Shown here piece after piece: positions 9,040-18,262 of a stretch of 64,000 nt of DNA (the first letter of the stretch is position 1; every line of letters begins with the position of its first letter). The stretch lies in assembly GCA_964608025.1 (NCBI GenBank), contig CAZSLO010000022.1, forward strand, positions 50,780-114,779, written 5' to 3'. The notes under the pieces are model-generated. The model had not been told where the DNA came from. It searched no databases and saw nothing but the letters and a program-made list of their open reading frames with translations. The stretch comes from CAZSLO01 sp964608025. GTDB taxonomy: Bacteria; Chloroflexota; Dehalococcoidia; Lucifugimonadales; CAJWER01. Made by a program: the position numbers and the translations under genes.

Positions 9040-9182
9040 CTATCCCTCCAAAATTTCCATGTAGCTCTATCTGCAGGTCCCTCGATTCTGAGGTCCCAAA
9101 ACTCTCATGCTCCCCTCAGCATGATCCCAAACTCTTGAACGCTGGGAGTGTATCAGGACACTTCGGGGTGTCAACTAGATGT

Positions 9183-9224
9183 TTGACACTCTTGCAACCC
9201 CTTGTTACGCTCGATAAATATAAT
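9183..9224 (+). promoter_or_regulatory. Possible promoter of the SDR-folC-fabF operon
   Basis: A perfect TATAAT at 9219-9224 lies 26 bases before the ATG at 9251. TTGACA (9183-9188) and TTGCAA (9192-9197) precede it, but at spacers of 30 and 21 bases; TTGCAA with TAAATA (9215-9220) gives 17. The exact pairing is uncertain. Confidence 0.3.
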
Positions 9225-9250
9225 TTCACCCCCATACTCAAGGCGGAAAC

Positions 9251-10201
9251 ATGCGGGTACTCGTTACTGGTGCCTCAGGCTTTATAGGGCGAAGGGTAGT
9301 CATGTCACTCGCTACCAACGGCCATTCCGTTAGAGCAATGACTAGATCAGAGTGTCCGGCCACATCGTTCAGGGATTGCGAAGTAGAAGTGTTCCAGGCA
9401 GATGTGTTAGATCCAGAATCCCTATCAAAAGCCTGTAGAGACATTGAGGCGGTTATTCATCTTGTAGCCATAATTCGTGAACTCGGTGAATTCACCTTCC
9501 AGCGCGTGAATCTGGACGGCACGATCAATCTTCTGGATACCGCTAAAGCAGCTGGTGTCCAGCGCTTTGTCATGGCCAGCGCAATAGGGGCATCGTCAGA
9601 TCCGTCAATCCCCTATCTTTACAGCCGGTGGCTGGCCGAACAGGAGGTAATCAACAGCCCAATCCCCGGCACCATATTGCGCTTCTCTGTGGGATTTGGC
9701 CAGGGTGATGAATTCTTCAATACACTGGCCGCGCTAACCAAGCTATCACCTTTAGTCCCAATCGCAGGGGACGGCAAGGCTCTCTTCCAGCCTATCGCTG
9801 CCGATGATGCTGCGAAATGTTTGGCTGCATCTATCAAAAACGAAGAGGTTTTGGGAAAAACCATTGAATTAGGTGGACCATCCTATTTCACATATGACCA
9901 GATGATCGATACGATCGCTAGAACTCTCGGGTTGAAAATCGCTAAATTGCATATACCTATCCGGCTATTCGCATTTGTTGCTTCTTTGATGGACATTATC
10001 TTGAATAAGCCCCCTGTAACAACAGATCAACTCAAAATGCTAGACATCAACAATACCGCTGATGTCTACTCCGTTGAATCGAATTTCGGATTTCGGCCAA
10101 TGGCTCTTGAAGATAATATCGGATACATCAAAGAAATCACCTTGATTGACGCTTTAAAAATCAGTATGGGCAATATGCCCTCACAAATCAGAGATCACTG
10201 A
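9251..10201 (+). CDS. NAD(P)-binding SDR, NDUFA9-like (complex I accessory family)
   Basis: 316 residues of the atypical extended SDR type. The N-terminal nucleotide site is VTGASGFIGRRVV (about 5-17); HLVAIIRELGEFTFQRVNLDGTINLL and the FVMASAIGASSD segment match the NDUFA9/YbjT-like group. The catalytic Tyr is followed by SRW rather than xxxK (PYLYSRWLAEQEV), which is a pattern of this atypical group, where ligand binding rather than catalysis is often proposed. It is the first gene of a probable operon; folC begins four bases after its stop. RBS GGCGG precedes the ATG. The physiological substrate is unknown. Confidence 0.8.
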   Translation: MRVLVTGASGFIGRRVVMSLATNGHSVRAMTRSECPATSFRDCEVEVFQADVLDPESLSKACRDIEAVIHLVAIIRELGEFTFQRVNLDGTINLLDTAKAAGVQRFVMASAIGASSDPSIPYLYSRWLAEQEVINSPIPGTILRFSVGFGQGDEFFNTLAALTKLSPLVPIAGDGKALFQPIAADDAAKCLAASIKNEEVLGKTIELGGPSYFTYDQMIDTIARTLGLKIAKLHIPIRLFAFVASLMDIILNKPPVTTDQLKMLDINNTADVYSVESNFGFRPMALEDNIGYIKEITLIDALKISMGNMPSQIRDH

Positions 10202-10205
10202 CAAA

Positions 10206-11633
10206 ATGTCTCGTCACTCTAATTTCCACGCATATTCTAATCCCTTGAAAAGTTCGTCTCTTTCTTACAAAGATGCACTTGAAAGGGCCATGGGTTTAGC
10301 CGATTTTGAACGTGGCTCCCACAGCCCAGGCCATGGGTTCTTCCATCTAGACCGCATTATGCAATTGATGGAACGCGTGGGTGATCCCCATCTGCAAATA
10401 CCTACAATCCATGTAGCGGGAACCAAGGGTAAGGGAAGCACAGCCGCGATGATCACGTCAATATTGGAGTCGGAAGGATATAAAACAGGTTTATACACTT
10501 CACCTCATCTTCATTCGGTAACAGAGCGCATACGAATGGGGCTTAAGCCCATTACAAAAAACGAGTTCTCCAGCCTAGTTGATCAACTATGGCCTGAAGT
10601 AAATCACATCAATAATCATGGTGAATACGGGAACCTAATGTTTTTCGAATTGATTACAGCAATGGCTTTTCTCCATTTCAAACAAGCTAAAGTTGACTTT
10701 CAGGTCATTGAAGTAGGGCTGGGTGGACGACTTGACGCAACGAATATCGTGCATCCCGAGGTCAGCGTAATCACCCCAATAATGCTCGATCACACTTCAG
10801 TGCTTGGAGATACAATCCCTCTCATCGCTGGAGAGAAAGCTGGCATTATCAAGCCAAAGATCCCTGTAGTGGTCGCGCCACAATCCCATGAAGCAATCCC
10901 CGTATTCATAAATGCCGCCAAAAAAAACCAGTCCCGACTTATTCAGGTAGATGAAACTACAATAATTCGGCCCAAGTACGCAGGGACAGATGGGCAATCA
11001 TTCGAACTTGATACTCTACAAAACACTTATGGCCTATGCACACCGCTGCTGGGAGAATACCAACTCCATAATGCAGCTACCGCAGTCATCGCCGTCGAAA
11101 CTTTGGCTAACAATGACCACTCTATCTCTAAACAAAGCATCGTCGATGGGATTGCCAACGTTAAATGGCCAGCCCGGATGCAATTCTTACGAATGGGTAG
11201 TACCCGAGTATTATTGGATGGGGCCCACAATCCGGAATCAATCAAGCATCTTGCTATTGCTGTACGCCAATATTTCCAGTTCGATAAATTAATCCTCCTC
11301 TTTGGAGCGACCCGCGGCCACAGCATGGAAGGGATGTTAAATGAATTATCCAGCTTGTCTCCCCTAGTAGTTGCAGTCCAGTCCAGACACCCCAAGTCCG
11401 AAAGCTACAAGACAGTTAGTGATGCCACGGGAAATGCAGGACTCAAAATGGGATTCTCATCAAATGACATCGGAGTTGCGACAAGATGGGCACTTGATTT
11501 AGCCACTACAAGTGATTTGATACTAGCTACCGGCTCACTATCTGTGCCAGCAGAAGTGATTGAGGAACTTGAGGGCATCGAACCAGAGATGTACCCTAGT
11601 ATCGTACAATCTGTTACACAAACTTCAATTTGA
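10206..11633 (+). CDS. folC: Folylpolyglutamate synthase / dihydrofolate synthase
   Basis: ATP-dependent ligase adding glutamate to dihydropteroate and/or folates. At 475 residues it has the Mur-ligase-like features: P-loop GTKGKGSTAAM (about 77-87), the TSPHLHSVTERIR folate loop, the metal-site stretch DHTSVLGDTIPLIAGEKAGIIK, and LLDGAHNPES in the C-terminal domain. It starts four bases after the SDR stop and ends 13 bases before the fabF start, so the three genes appear to form an operon. Whether it has both activities cannot be seen from sequence; no folP is nearby. Confidence 0.94.
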   Translation: MSRHSNFHAYSNPLKSSSLSYKDALERAMGLADFERGSHSPGHGFFHLDRIMQLMERVGDPHLQIPTIHVAGTKGKGSTAAMITSILESEGYKTGLYTSPHLHSVTERIRMGLKPITKNEFSSLVDQLWPEVNHINNHGEYGNLMFFELITAMAFLHFKQAKVDFQVIEVGLGGRLDATNIVHPEVSVITPIMLDHTSVLGDTIPLIAGEKAGIIKPKIPVVVAPQSHEAIPVFINAAKKNQSRLIQVDETTIIRPKYAGTDGQSFELDTLQNTYGLCTPLLGEYQLHNAATAVIAVETLANNDHSISKQSIVDGIANVKWPARMQFLRMGSTRVLLDGAHNPESIKHLAIAVRQYFQFDKLILLFGATRGHSMEGMLNELSSLSPLVVAVQSRHPKSESYKTVSDATGNAGLKMGFSSNDIGVATRWALDLATTSDLILATGSLSVPAEVIEELEGIEPEMYPSIVQSVTQTSI

Positions 11634-11646
11634 TGAATATCCCGCT

Positions 11647-12903
11647 ATGAAAAAGAACAACCGTAATCATCGCGCAGTGGTTACCGGCCTAGGGGCCGTT
11701 ACGCCTCTAGGTGAGTCGGCCGACAAGTTTTGGGAGTCCCTTGTAACTGGAGAATCCGGGATAGCCAATATAACTCTCGCAGACACCACACAATTCCCAA
11801 GTAAGATCGCCGGTGAAGTAACAAATTTCGACCCGACGACTTATATGGATACTCGAGACGCCCGCCGGATGGCTCGTTTTTCACAACTCGCCGTGGCAGC
11901 CGCAGCTCTTGCAATTGAAGACGCCGGCCTGAAGATAGAATCTGAAGACCAAGACCGATTAGGCGTTGTCATGGGAAACGGCAATGGGGGATTCCCTGCC
12001 ACAGAGGACAATGCCCGCTTGCTAATAAAGAAGGGCGGGATGCGTATGAGTCCCCACTTCATTCCAATGATCCTGCCCAACATGGCCGCCGCGAATGTCA
12101 GTCGTGTCTTTGGGCTCAAAGGTTACACTTCCACAATCATCACTGCGTGTGCTGCTGGCACTCAGGGAATCGGTGAAGCCGCAGAAGTAATCAAGCGTGG
12201 CGCCGCCGATGTAGTTCTAGGAGGTGGATGCGAAGCGGGTATTTGCGAGCTTGGTTTAGGAGGATTCAATATCATCAAGGCTCTTTCGAGATACGAGGGC
12301 GACCCTAAGAAAGCAAGCAGTCCCTTCGATGCCAATCGTGATGGCTTCGTGCCTGCGGAAGGATCAGCACTTCTCGTAATTGAGAGCTTGGAACATGCGC
12401 TAGACCGAGGTGCAAATATCATCGCAGAGATACTTGGCCAAGGTGTCTCGTCAGACGCCTTTCATGCTGTACAACCAGACGAGGATGGAAGTGGTGCCGC
12501 AAGAGCTATCCGGGCGGCAATGAGAGACGCTGAAATCACATCCGACGAAGTAGACTACATAAATGCCCATGGCACGGCTACTCCCTTGAACGATCTCGCC
12601 GAAACTCTGGGAATTAAGGCGGCATTTGGAGAACAGGCCTACAAGGTGCCTATAAGTTCTACCAAATCCATGATAGGCCACGCCCTGGGAGGCGCTGGGG
12701 CACTAGAGGCCGTTGCGTCAATCAAGACCATACTCGAAAACCAGATCCATCCCACTATTAACTACGAGACGCCAGATCCTGAATGTGATCTTGATTACGT
12801 GCCCAACAAATCACGCAAGCAACCGGTCGATACAGTCATGTCAAACAGCTTTGGGTTTGGTGGCCAAAATGCCTGCCTGATTATCAGGCGCTTTGAAGAA
12901 TAA
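11647..12903 (+). CDS. fabF: Beta-ketoacyl-[acyl-carrier-protein] synthase II
   Basis: Condensing enzyme of fatty-acid elongation, 418 residues. The catalytic triad is Cys168 (ITACAAGTQ), His308 (NAHGTATPLND) and His345 (KSMIGHALGGAGALE), with the terminal SNSFGFGGQNA loop. The start is the ATG at 11647; an earlier in-frame start at 11560 would overlap folC by 74 bases and add a tail with no homology. It is the last gene of the SDR-folC-fabF operon, followed by 200 bases without a gene. Confidence 0.96.
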   Translation: MKKNNRNHRAVVTGLGAVTPLGESADKFWESLVTGESGIANITLADTTQFPSKIAGEVTNFDPTTYMDTRDARRMARFSQLAVAAAALAIEDAGLKIESEDQDRLGVVMGNGNGGFPATEDNARLLIKKGGMRMSPHFIPMILPNMAAANVSRVFGLKGYTSTIITACAAGTQGIGEAAEVIKRGAADVVLGGGCEAGICELGLGGFNIIKALSRYEGDPKKASSPFDANRDGFVPAEGSALLVIESLEHALDRGANIIAEILGQGVSSDAFHAVQPDEDGSGAARAIRAAMRDAEITSDEVDYINAHGTATPLNDLAETLGIKAAFGEQAYKVPISSTKSMIGHALGGAGALEAVASIKTILENQIHPTINYETPDPECDLDYVPNKSRKQPVDTVMSNSFGFGGQNACLIIRRFEE

Positions 12904-13104
12904 TGTCACGCCAGCTTCTCTAGTTAAAACTGTCCTGTCTCTACACCGAAAATTGTGAAACAGAAATTATTTTGGCGAATATAGAGAGGGCATCTGCAGA
13001 TTATGTCACTCTAGCTTTAATCTTATCTCATAGGGATACATTTCTTTTTATAGCCATATAAATACTGATGCCCTAGCCTCCGAGACTAGTGAATTTTTCT
13101 CCGG

Positions 13105-14190
13105 TCACACATGAAAAACATATAGGTCTCTATTAGCTACGGGAAGCTGTATCCACGCTCTACCCTGCCTGTAACTCTCTGCAACAGCCAAAAGGGCCTC
13201 TGCAACCCTATGACTTGATTCAATATTTGATTTTGAAGGCTTTTTTGATTCATAAGAGTCTAGAAGATTGTGAAGACATTCAGTTACGGGAGTGGTAAGA
13301 CGAACAGAAGACATATCCACAGACTTCCATTCTGCCAAACTATTCAAGTTTGATCTTAGTTGTATTACTTGTTGGTTTGGGTCTAATGCATTTATAGCCC
13401 TGATTGATCCCTTCGATCCCTTAATCTCAGTCTCTATTGGACCCCCAGGTACCGAACAGGCTTCTACTCCATTTTCAAAAACAATTTGAAAATCGGCAAC
13501 TGGATCTTCGTCTATACGATTGTTCATTATTCTTAAATCTGTTGGAAAAAGTTCACCCCTCACTTTTGAGATTTTAGGATCTCCTAATAGATAGGAAATA
13601 GTGTCAATTGAATGTACATGTCCATGCATCAGAGACCCTCTACCATGGTGGACTATTGTCTGTGGGACACCTATTTCGCCACTATCTATTATTTTGCGCG
13701 TCTCATTTGCCCAGTTGCAAAATCGACGCAGTACCCCTGAATTGAAAACGGTGCTATTTTTCTTGCAGGCCTGACGTAGAACATCTGCTCCGTGAATAGA
13801 ATTAGCGATGGCTTTTTCTAGGTATAACATTGGTACACCCGATTCTGCGACAGCTGTTCCAATTTCCGAGTGGGCATCCTGGATAAAATCAAGAGACGGT
13901 GCCCTGTTGTGGGGTTTTGGCAAACTTGTCGCCCTGGTACAAACTGCGATCAAATCCGGCCTTTCTTGCCGAATCATTTCCATGTAATTTTCATACAGCA
14001 CATTAACTCCCCACCTATGCCTGAACGCATCCCTCTGCGAAACAAGTAGGTCCGAGCCGGCCACGAGCTCCATACGACTGCTAGCCCGCACAGCTGCAGC
14101 AATTGAATATGGGCTTAGTGCCGGATGTTCTTCGTCTATAGTGCTACCCATTCGCCCCAATCCGATAATTGCGACCCTATATGTTTTCAC
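13105..14190 (-). CDS. Gfo/Idh/MocA-family oxidoreductase
   Basis: NAD(P)-dependent dehydrogenase of sugar- or inositol-like substrates. The Rossmann motif VAIIGLGRMGS opens the protein, and the EK of the family's EKP motif is in MLYLEKAIANS. The C-terminal GFO_IDH_MocA domain includes HGHVHSIDTISYLLGDPKI, with the conserved catalytic His-x-x-Asp. I chose the GTG at 14190, which has GGAGG seven bases upstream and gives the same VKTYRVAIIG opening as the paralogue at 33469; the TTG at 14196 is too close to the ribosome-binding site. It is divergent from the DUF1800 gene. Substrate unknown. Confidence 0.85.
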   Translation of the reverse strand: MKTYRVAIIGLGRMGSTIDEEHPALSPYSIAAAVRASSRMELVAGSDLLVSQRDAFRHRWGVNVLYENYMEMIRQERPDLIAVCTRATSLPKPHNRAPSLDFIQDAHSEIGTAVAESGVPMLYLEKAIANSIHGADVLRQACKKNSTVFNSGVLRRFCNWANETRKIIDSGEIGVPQTIVHHGRGSLMHGHVHSIDTISYLLGDPKISKVRGELFPTDLRIMNNRIDEDPVADFQIVFENGVEACSVPGGPIETEIKGSKGSIRAINALDPNQQVIQLRSNLNSLAEWKSVDMSSVRLTTPVTECLHNLLDSYESKKPSKSNIESSHRVAEALLAVAESYRQGRAWIQLPVANRDLYVFHV

Positions 14191-14279
14191 GTTCAATCCT
14201 CCGGCAAATGATTTTCAAATCTTGTCTATAACAAAATCGTAAAGGATGGGTCCGCTCAAATCCACGGGTATTAATTTCT

Positions 14280-14308
14280 TTGACATAAATCCATGGTATG
14301 GCTATATT
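14280..14308 (+). promoter_or_regulatory. Promoter of the DUF1800 gene
   Basis: TTGACA (14280-14285), 17-base spacer, TATATT (14303-14308): 6/6 and 5/6 matches at ideal spacing. The predicted start near 14315 lies downstream of the ATG at 14246, which supports translation from 14342. Confidence 0.65.
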
Positions 14309-14341
14309 GAATTTCTGATTTCGTTTACAGGAGATTTCACG

Positions 14342-15745
14342 ATGGCCAGCACCGACCTATCGTTATTGGCCCACCTGATGCGCCGAGCAGGTTTCGGGGC
14401 CTCCCGAACAGAGCTCAAAGAAAGGTCCCGCAAGGGATACGAAGCCACTGTTGAAGAATTATTGTACCCTGAAGATCAGCTCCCTGTTGACATGTACGAG
14501 CTTCTACGATACCAACCATGGGCATGGAAACCAGGAACAATCTACGGCATGGGTCACGCGAGCTGGACTTACCGCATGTTGAACACGAAAGCTCCTCTTC
14601 AGGAAAAGATGACGCTTTTCTGGCATGGTATTTTTGCAACCGGAGTATCAAAGGTTGACCATTGGGATGAAATCATTGATTTAGTAGATATGTTACGTGA
14701 TAAGGGCCTCGGCTCGTTTAAAGAGATGTTGGTTGAGGTCGCGAAGAATCCCGCTATGATCTACTGGCTGGATAATAACGAGAACCACGCAAGCCGGGTC
14801 AATGAGAATTGGGGTCGAGAGCTTCTAGAGTTGTTCTCTATGGGGGTCAGCAACTACACCGAGACCGACGTACGTGAATGCTCCCGTGCCTTCACTGGTT
14901 GGACAATGGCTCCTAAGCTACCTAGATTCCCAATGGGCCGGTTCGATTGGTTTTTTGAGTATCGTGAAGACGACCACGATGAAGGAGAGAAATCTTTTCT
15001 GGGACACAAGGATAATCTCAATGGCCTCGAAGTGATCCAAATAATCTGTGACCAACCCGCAACCCTCCGTTTCCTTGCGAGACATCTCTATAACTATTTC
15101 GTTGCCGATGATGCACAGGTACCTGCGTGGTCAGTCACACCACCTAGAGATCCAAAAGCGATTGAAATCTTGGTGGAAGCAATGGCTGACTCTGACTTAG
15201 ATATCAGGCAAGTACTCCGTGTATTGTTCAACAGTGATTTCTTTAAGGAGGCGAGATTTAGTAAGCTGAAGAGTCCAGCTGAAGTTGTTATAGGTACCCT
15301 AAGGCTGGTGGACGGACCTGCCTTCCCGGGTCCTGGGTTTGGAAATATATCCCGCCAGGCGGGATATATGGGCCAAGAATTCTTGAACCCACCCTCGGTA
15401 GAGGGATGGCATACTGGCACAGAATGGATCAACAGTGGTTCCTTAATGCGTCGTACTAATTTCTTCGCCGACACGGTGGGTGATGATAAACGTCCCGGAG
15501 TGAATGCTATGATCGAATGGCTTAGACAACAAGGAGATCTATCACCTGAAGATTTTGTAGATGCCTGCCTCGACGTGATGGGTCCTTTGGAAGTTAACGC
15601 CTCAACCCGCAAAGAACTCATCGCACATGCTGATGAAAGTGGTCCTGTACAATGGGAAGGTTCATCCAGCAATCAAGCTTCAAGGGAACGAATAACAGAA
15701 ATGTTCCAATTAATCGTTTCCTTACGAGACTACCAGTTTGCCTAG
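14342..15745 (+). CDS. DUF1800 family protein
   Basis: 467 residues. The DUF1800 signature is visible from the start: HLMRRAGFGASRTEL, then FWHGIFATG, WGRELLELFSMGVSNYTETDVRECSRAFTGW, FLGHKDNLNG, and the C-terminal FFKEARFSKLKSPAEVVIGTLR with PPSVEGWHTGTEWINSGSLMRR. The start is the ATG at 14342, preceded by AGGAG at nine bases and by a strong promoter. DUF1800 genes usually sit beside a DUF1501 gene, with which they are thought to act on secreted or surface material; none is seen here, and no signal peptide is apparent. The function of the family is not established. Confidence 0.85.
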   Translation: MASTDLSLLAHLMRRAGFGASRTELKERSRKGYEATVEELLYPEDQLPVDMYELLRYQPWAWKPGTIYGMGHASWTYRMLNTKAPLQEKMTLFWHGIFATGVSKVDHWDEIIDLVDMLRDKGLGSFKEMLVEVAKNPAMIYWLDNNENHASRVNENWGRELLELFSMGVSNYTETDVRECSRAFTGWTMAPKLPRFPMGRFDWFFEYREDDHDEGEKSFLGHKDNLNGLEVIQIICDQPATLRFLARHLYNYFVADDAQVPAWSVTPPRDPKAIEILVEAMADSDLDIRQVLRVLFNSDFFKEARFSKLKSPAEVVIGTLRLVDGPAFPGPGFGNISRQAGYMGQEFLNPPSVEGWHTGTEWINSGSLMRRTNFFADTVGDDKRPGVNAMIEWLRQQGDLSPEDFVDACLDVMGPLEVNASTRKELIAHADESGPVQWEGSSSNQASRERITEMFQLIVSLRDYQFA

Positions 15746-15766
15746 TAGTCCTTTCTTATTTAAAGG

Positions 15767-16882
15767 TCATGACGATCTAATATATGAGATGACTGAGGAC
15801 CTGAGCCTAGCTATCCAGGCACGGACCATGGAATCTGATTGCGCCCCAATAACAGAACCCGCCATCATGTAATAGACCCAACGCCGGCGGACTTTCGATG
15901 GTCGTTCAGGGTCAAGCCATCCCTGGTTGCGTGCCAATACACCTAGAGTGCCAAGACCAATCAGCATCGGCCATAACGTGGCTAAGCGAAGCCGTAATTT
16001 CTGCCTTGGTATTGCCAGGATATAGTCCTCTGCTCCATTGAAATGATCAAGGGCCATCTCGATCCCATCAACTAGTGCTGGCCAGGCAGTCCTGGAATTG
16101 GTTTTGTCGAGCAAATCAGCTGGATTTAGACCCTCGGCTGCAAGCTTATCCACGGGCAGATAGCAGCGTCCTATAAGCAAATCTTTTGGAAGATCCCGCA
16201 ATATATTAGTCAATTGCAGTGCCTTCCCAAATCTGACTCCTCGCTCAGTCATTAATTCTCGGTCCCATTCTTTCAGAGATGGTGTATGCAACATCGTAAT
16301 GTCAGTCCAGAATTCACCAACACATCCTGCAACCAAATATATATACTTGTCCAGCTCTTCAGTGGTAGAGATCGCTGTTATTTCGCCTGCGTTTTCAGAT
16401 GGGAATGTATCCAAGTCGAACTTCATTCCCTGAGTCAATGTCATTACAACACGGCGCACATGGTCAGCATCGGATTCCGGAAGGGATTGAAGCATTTCCC
16501 ACATTTCCGGCAGCATTTCTAACAGATTTTGGTCGGACTCAGATACTATAACTTTCTCGAATTTATAACTAAATTCCCTTAAAACATCTTCTGAAGTCCG
16601 GTCCGTGAGTTGCTCCTGAAATAGCGACAAGACCTTACGGCGCTCATGGATTGTGAGTAGTAATTTATCCACAATAGTATCGGCGGTTCTCGCGAGTAAA
16701 TAGGCTAGTCCAATCGGCTCTCGGAGATCGGCCGGAAGGACTCTTATAGAAAGGTAAAAAGCGCGTGACACGCTCCTCAAAATGCCTGCTTGCAAATAAA
16801 TCCGATCCGCCTGTGAATCTATATGCAATTCAATTCTTCGTTCAGAATCAAACAATCTGGTGGCCTTATTAGCCGGTCCCAA
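15767..16882 (-). CDS. Squalene/phytoene synthase family protein
   Basis: 371 residues. Enzymes of this family join two prenyl diphosphates head to head. Both metal-binding aspartate motifs of the DxxxD form are present: DTIVD in LAYLLARTADTIVD (about 67) and DLPKD in LTNILRDLPKDLLIGRCYLP (about 220-240). Further typical pieces are FYLSIRVLPADLREPIG and MTLTQGMKFDL. The last 60 residues are hydrophobic or basic and may be a membrane association segment. The TTG start at 16882 overlaps the end of the upstream MFS gene by 14 bases. No other carotenoid or hopanoid gene is nearby, so squalene and phytoene synthase cannot be told apart. Confidence 0.82.
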   Translation of the reverse strand: MGPANKATRLFDSERRIELHIDSQADRIYLQAGILRSVSRAFYLSIRVLPADLREPIGLAYLLARTADTIVDKLLLTIHERRKVLSLFQEQLTDRTSEDVLREFSYKFEKVIVSESDQNLLEMLPEMWEMLQSLPESDADHVRRVVMTLTQGMKFDLDTFPSENAGEITAISTTEELDKYIYLVAGCVGEFWTDITMLHTPSLKEWDRELMTERGVRFGKALQLTNILRDLPKDLLIGRCYLPVDKLAAEGLNPADLLDKTNSRTAWPALVDGIEMALDHFNGAEDYILAIPRQKLRLRLATLWPMLIGLGTLGVLARNQGWLDPERPSKVRRRWVYYMMAGSVIGAQSDSMVRAWIARLRSSVISYIRSS

Positions 16883-18107
16883 TTTCCATCTGTTTTGCTG
16901 TCCTTGGCAAATTTAATGGCACAAGCATCAAGGTGGCGAGTATAGACACGGCTCCCCCATATAAAAACGCACTATTGATACCAAAACGATCAACAAAAAT
17001 ACCAGCCAGATAAGGGGAAAATGTACCTAAAAATCCCGCTCCATAAATCAACGCGACTACCGTAGATTGGATATGGCCTTGAGCAACATCCATCGCAGCT
17101 GCGATAAACATGTGGTGTAGTGGAAAACTAAACGCTCCTTTGATTACAACCAATAACATCAGGACAGGGCCTGTGTCAGCAAAAGCAATCGCCAACGAAA
17201 GAAAGGCAACCATGGCTACACCCGGCAAAAGTACTACCTTTCGTCCATAGGAATCAGAAAAGTGTCCAAAAACAGGTTGAGTCACAAGCCCCGCAACCTG
17301 CGATAGGGAAAGATAGACTGCCACCCGGGTTGCGGAAAATGCCAAATCTTCTCTCAAATATACCGGCAGGAATCCTGTAACTGCTGAATCCCCTGCACTC
17401 CGGGTAGCAGCGATTACGACAATGAACATCAAGACAGGCTCTCTTAACAATTCTTTTATCGTAGAAAAATACGCACTGCTCGACGCAGATTGGGGATGAC
17501 TGCTTGAGATCGACCGCATGGCTGCCCATATACATAGTCCTGCTATGACGGCTGGAATCAGGCTCGCTTGCAGCACATCCCTCCATGTCATTAAAACTAG
17601 CAATCCAGCAACGATTATTGGTCCCAATATCTCTCCGAAATTTCCGCCCATGCCATGGAGAGAGATCGCGAATCCTCGGCGATCAGGAAATTGGCGAGAA
17701 AGTTCTCCTAAAGCAGGCGGATGATAGAGAGATGGACCCAAGCCCACGAGAAGCATAGCCGCGAACATCACAACATAACTAGTCGCCTTCCCCGCGAGAA
17801 AGAAAGAAACCCCGGTAATTGACAACGAAATACATAGGATCAGGGCTGATCTATTGCTAAATCGGTCTCCAAGATATCCTGCGCCAATAGTCGTACCCCA
17901 AGATGTGATTTGGCTAGCCGTGAGCAGTGATCCAAATTGTGAACCGCTAAGCCCTAGTCCAATCTTGATTTCTGGCATTATCAACGCCCTCATGCCAGAG
18001 TTGAATACATGCTTAATCGCATGTCCCACCACCACCACCACAGCAAGTATGGTGCGGTGCGCCAAGACCTCGGATTTCAATTCGCCGGAGGACGGTTCAC
18101 CTGACAC
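16869..18107 (-). CDS. MFS transporter
   Basis: 412 residues with about twelve transmembrane segments and the MFS loop motif G-(Y/F)-L-x-DR-x-x-(N/S)-R in GYLGDRFSNRSAL (between TM2 and TM3), repeated in the second half as GHFSDSYGRKVVLL. Charged residues in the FHHM-like and LYHPPALGEL loops recall sugar phosphate or drug-type exporters, but no substrate can be named. The GTG start at 18107 has GAGG eight bases upstream; both lie inside a 26-base repeat that recurs at 30898-30923. It overlaps the squalene/phytoene synthase gene by 14 bases. Confidence 0.85.
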   Translation of the reverse strand: MSGEPSSGELKSEVLAHRTILAVVVVVGHAIKHVFNSGMRALIMPEIKIGLGLSGSQFGSLLTASQITSWGTTIGAGYLGDRFSNRSALILCISLSITGVSFFLAGKATSYVVMFAAMLLVGLGPSLYHPPALGELSRQFPDRRGFAISLHGMGGNFGEILGPIIVAGLLVLMTWRDVLQASLIPAVIAGLCIWAAMRSISSSHPQSASSSAYFSTIKELLREPVLMFIVVIAATRSAGDSAVTGFLPVYLREDLAFSATRVAVYLSLSQVAGLVTQPVFGHFSDSYGRKVVLLPGVAMVAFLSLAIAFADTGPVLMLLVVIKGAFSFPLHHMFIAAAMDVAQGHIQSTVVALIYGAGFLGTFSPYLAGIFVDRFGINSAFLYGGAVSILATLMLVPLNLPRTAKQMEIGTG

Positions 18108-18123
18108 TGGAGTGCCTCTATCG
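18098..18123. repeat. 26-base exact direct repeat, copy 1 (covers MFS translation start)
   Basis: Bases 18098-18123 are identical, in the same orientation, to 30898-30923. The flanks differ immediately on both sides. On the minus strand this copy holds the GAGG and the GTG start of the MFS gene at 18107. Confidence 0.9.
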
Positions 18124-18262
18124 AAGGGATGTCGATTTATTTTAAATCTCCGTCAGCTACAGATGAGCTACAAGCGAGGTCGCGTAGTTGTAATTGTACA
18201 TGGCGAATGATCTCCCATCACATAATCCCCACAAGGGCTTAAGAAATCATTTGCGAAAATTC

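Noticed and set aside
14246..14341. Upstream in-frame start for the DUF1800 gene
   Set aside because: It precedes the predicted transcription start, has no ribosome-binding site and encodes no conserved residue; ATG 14342 is better.
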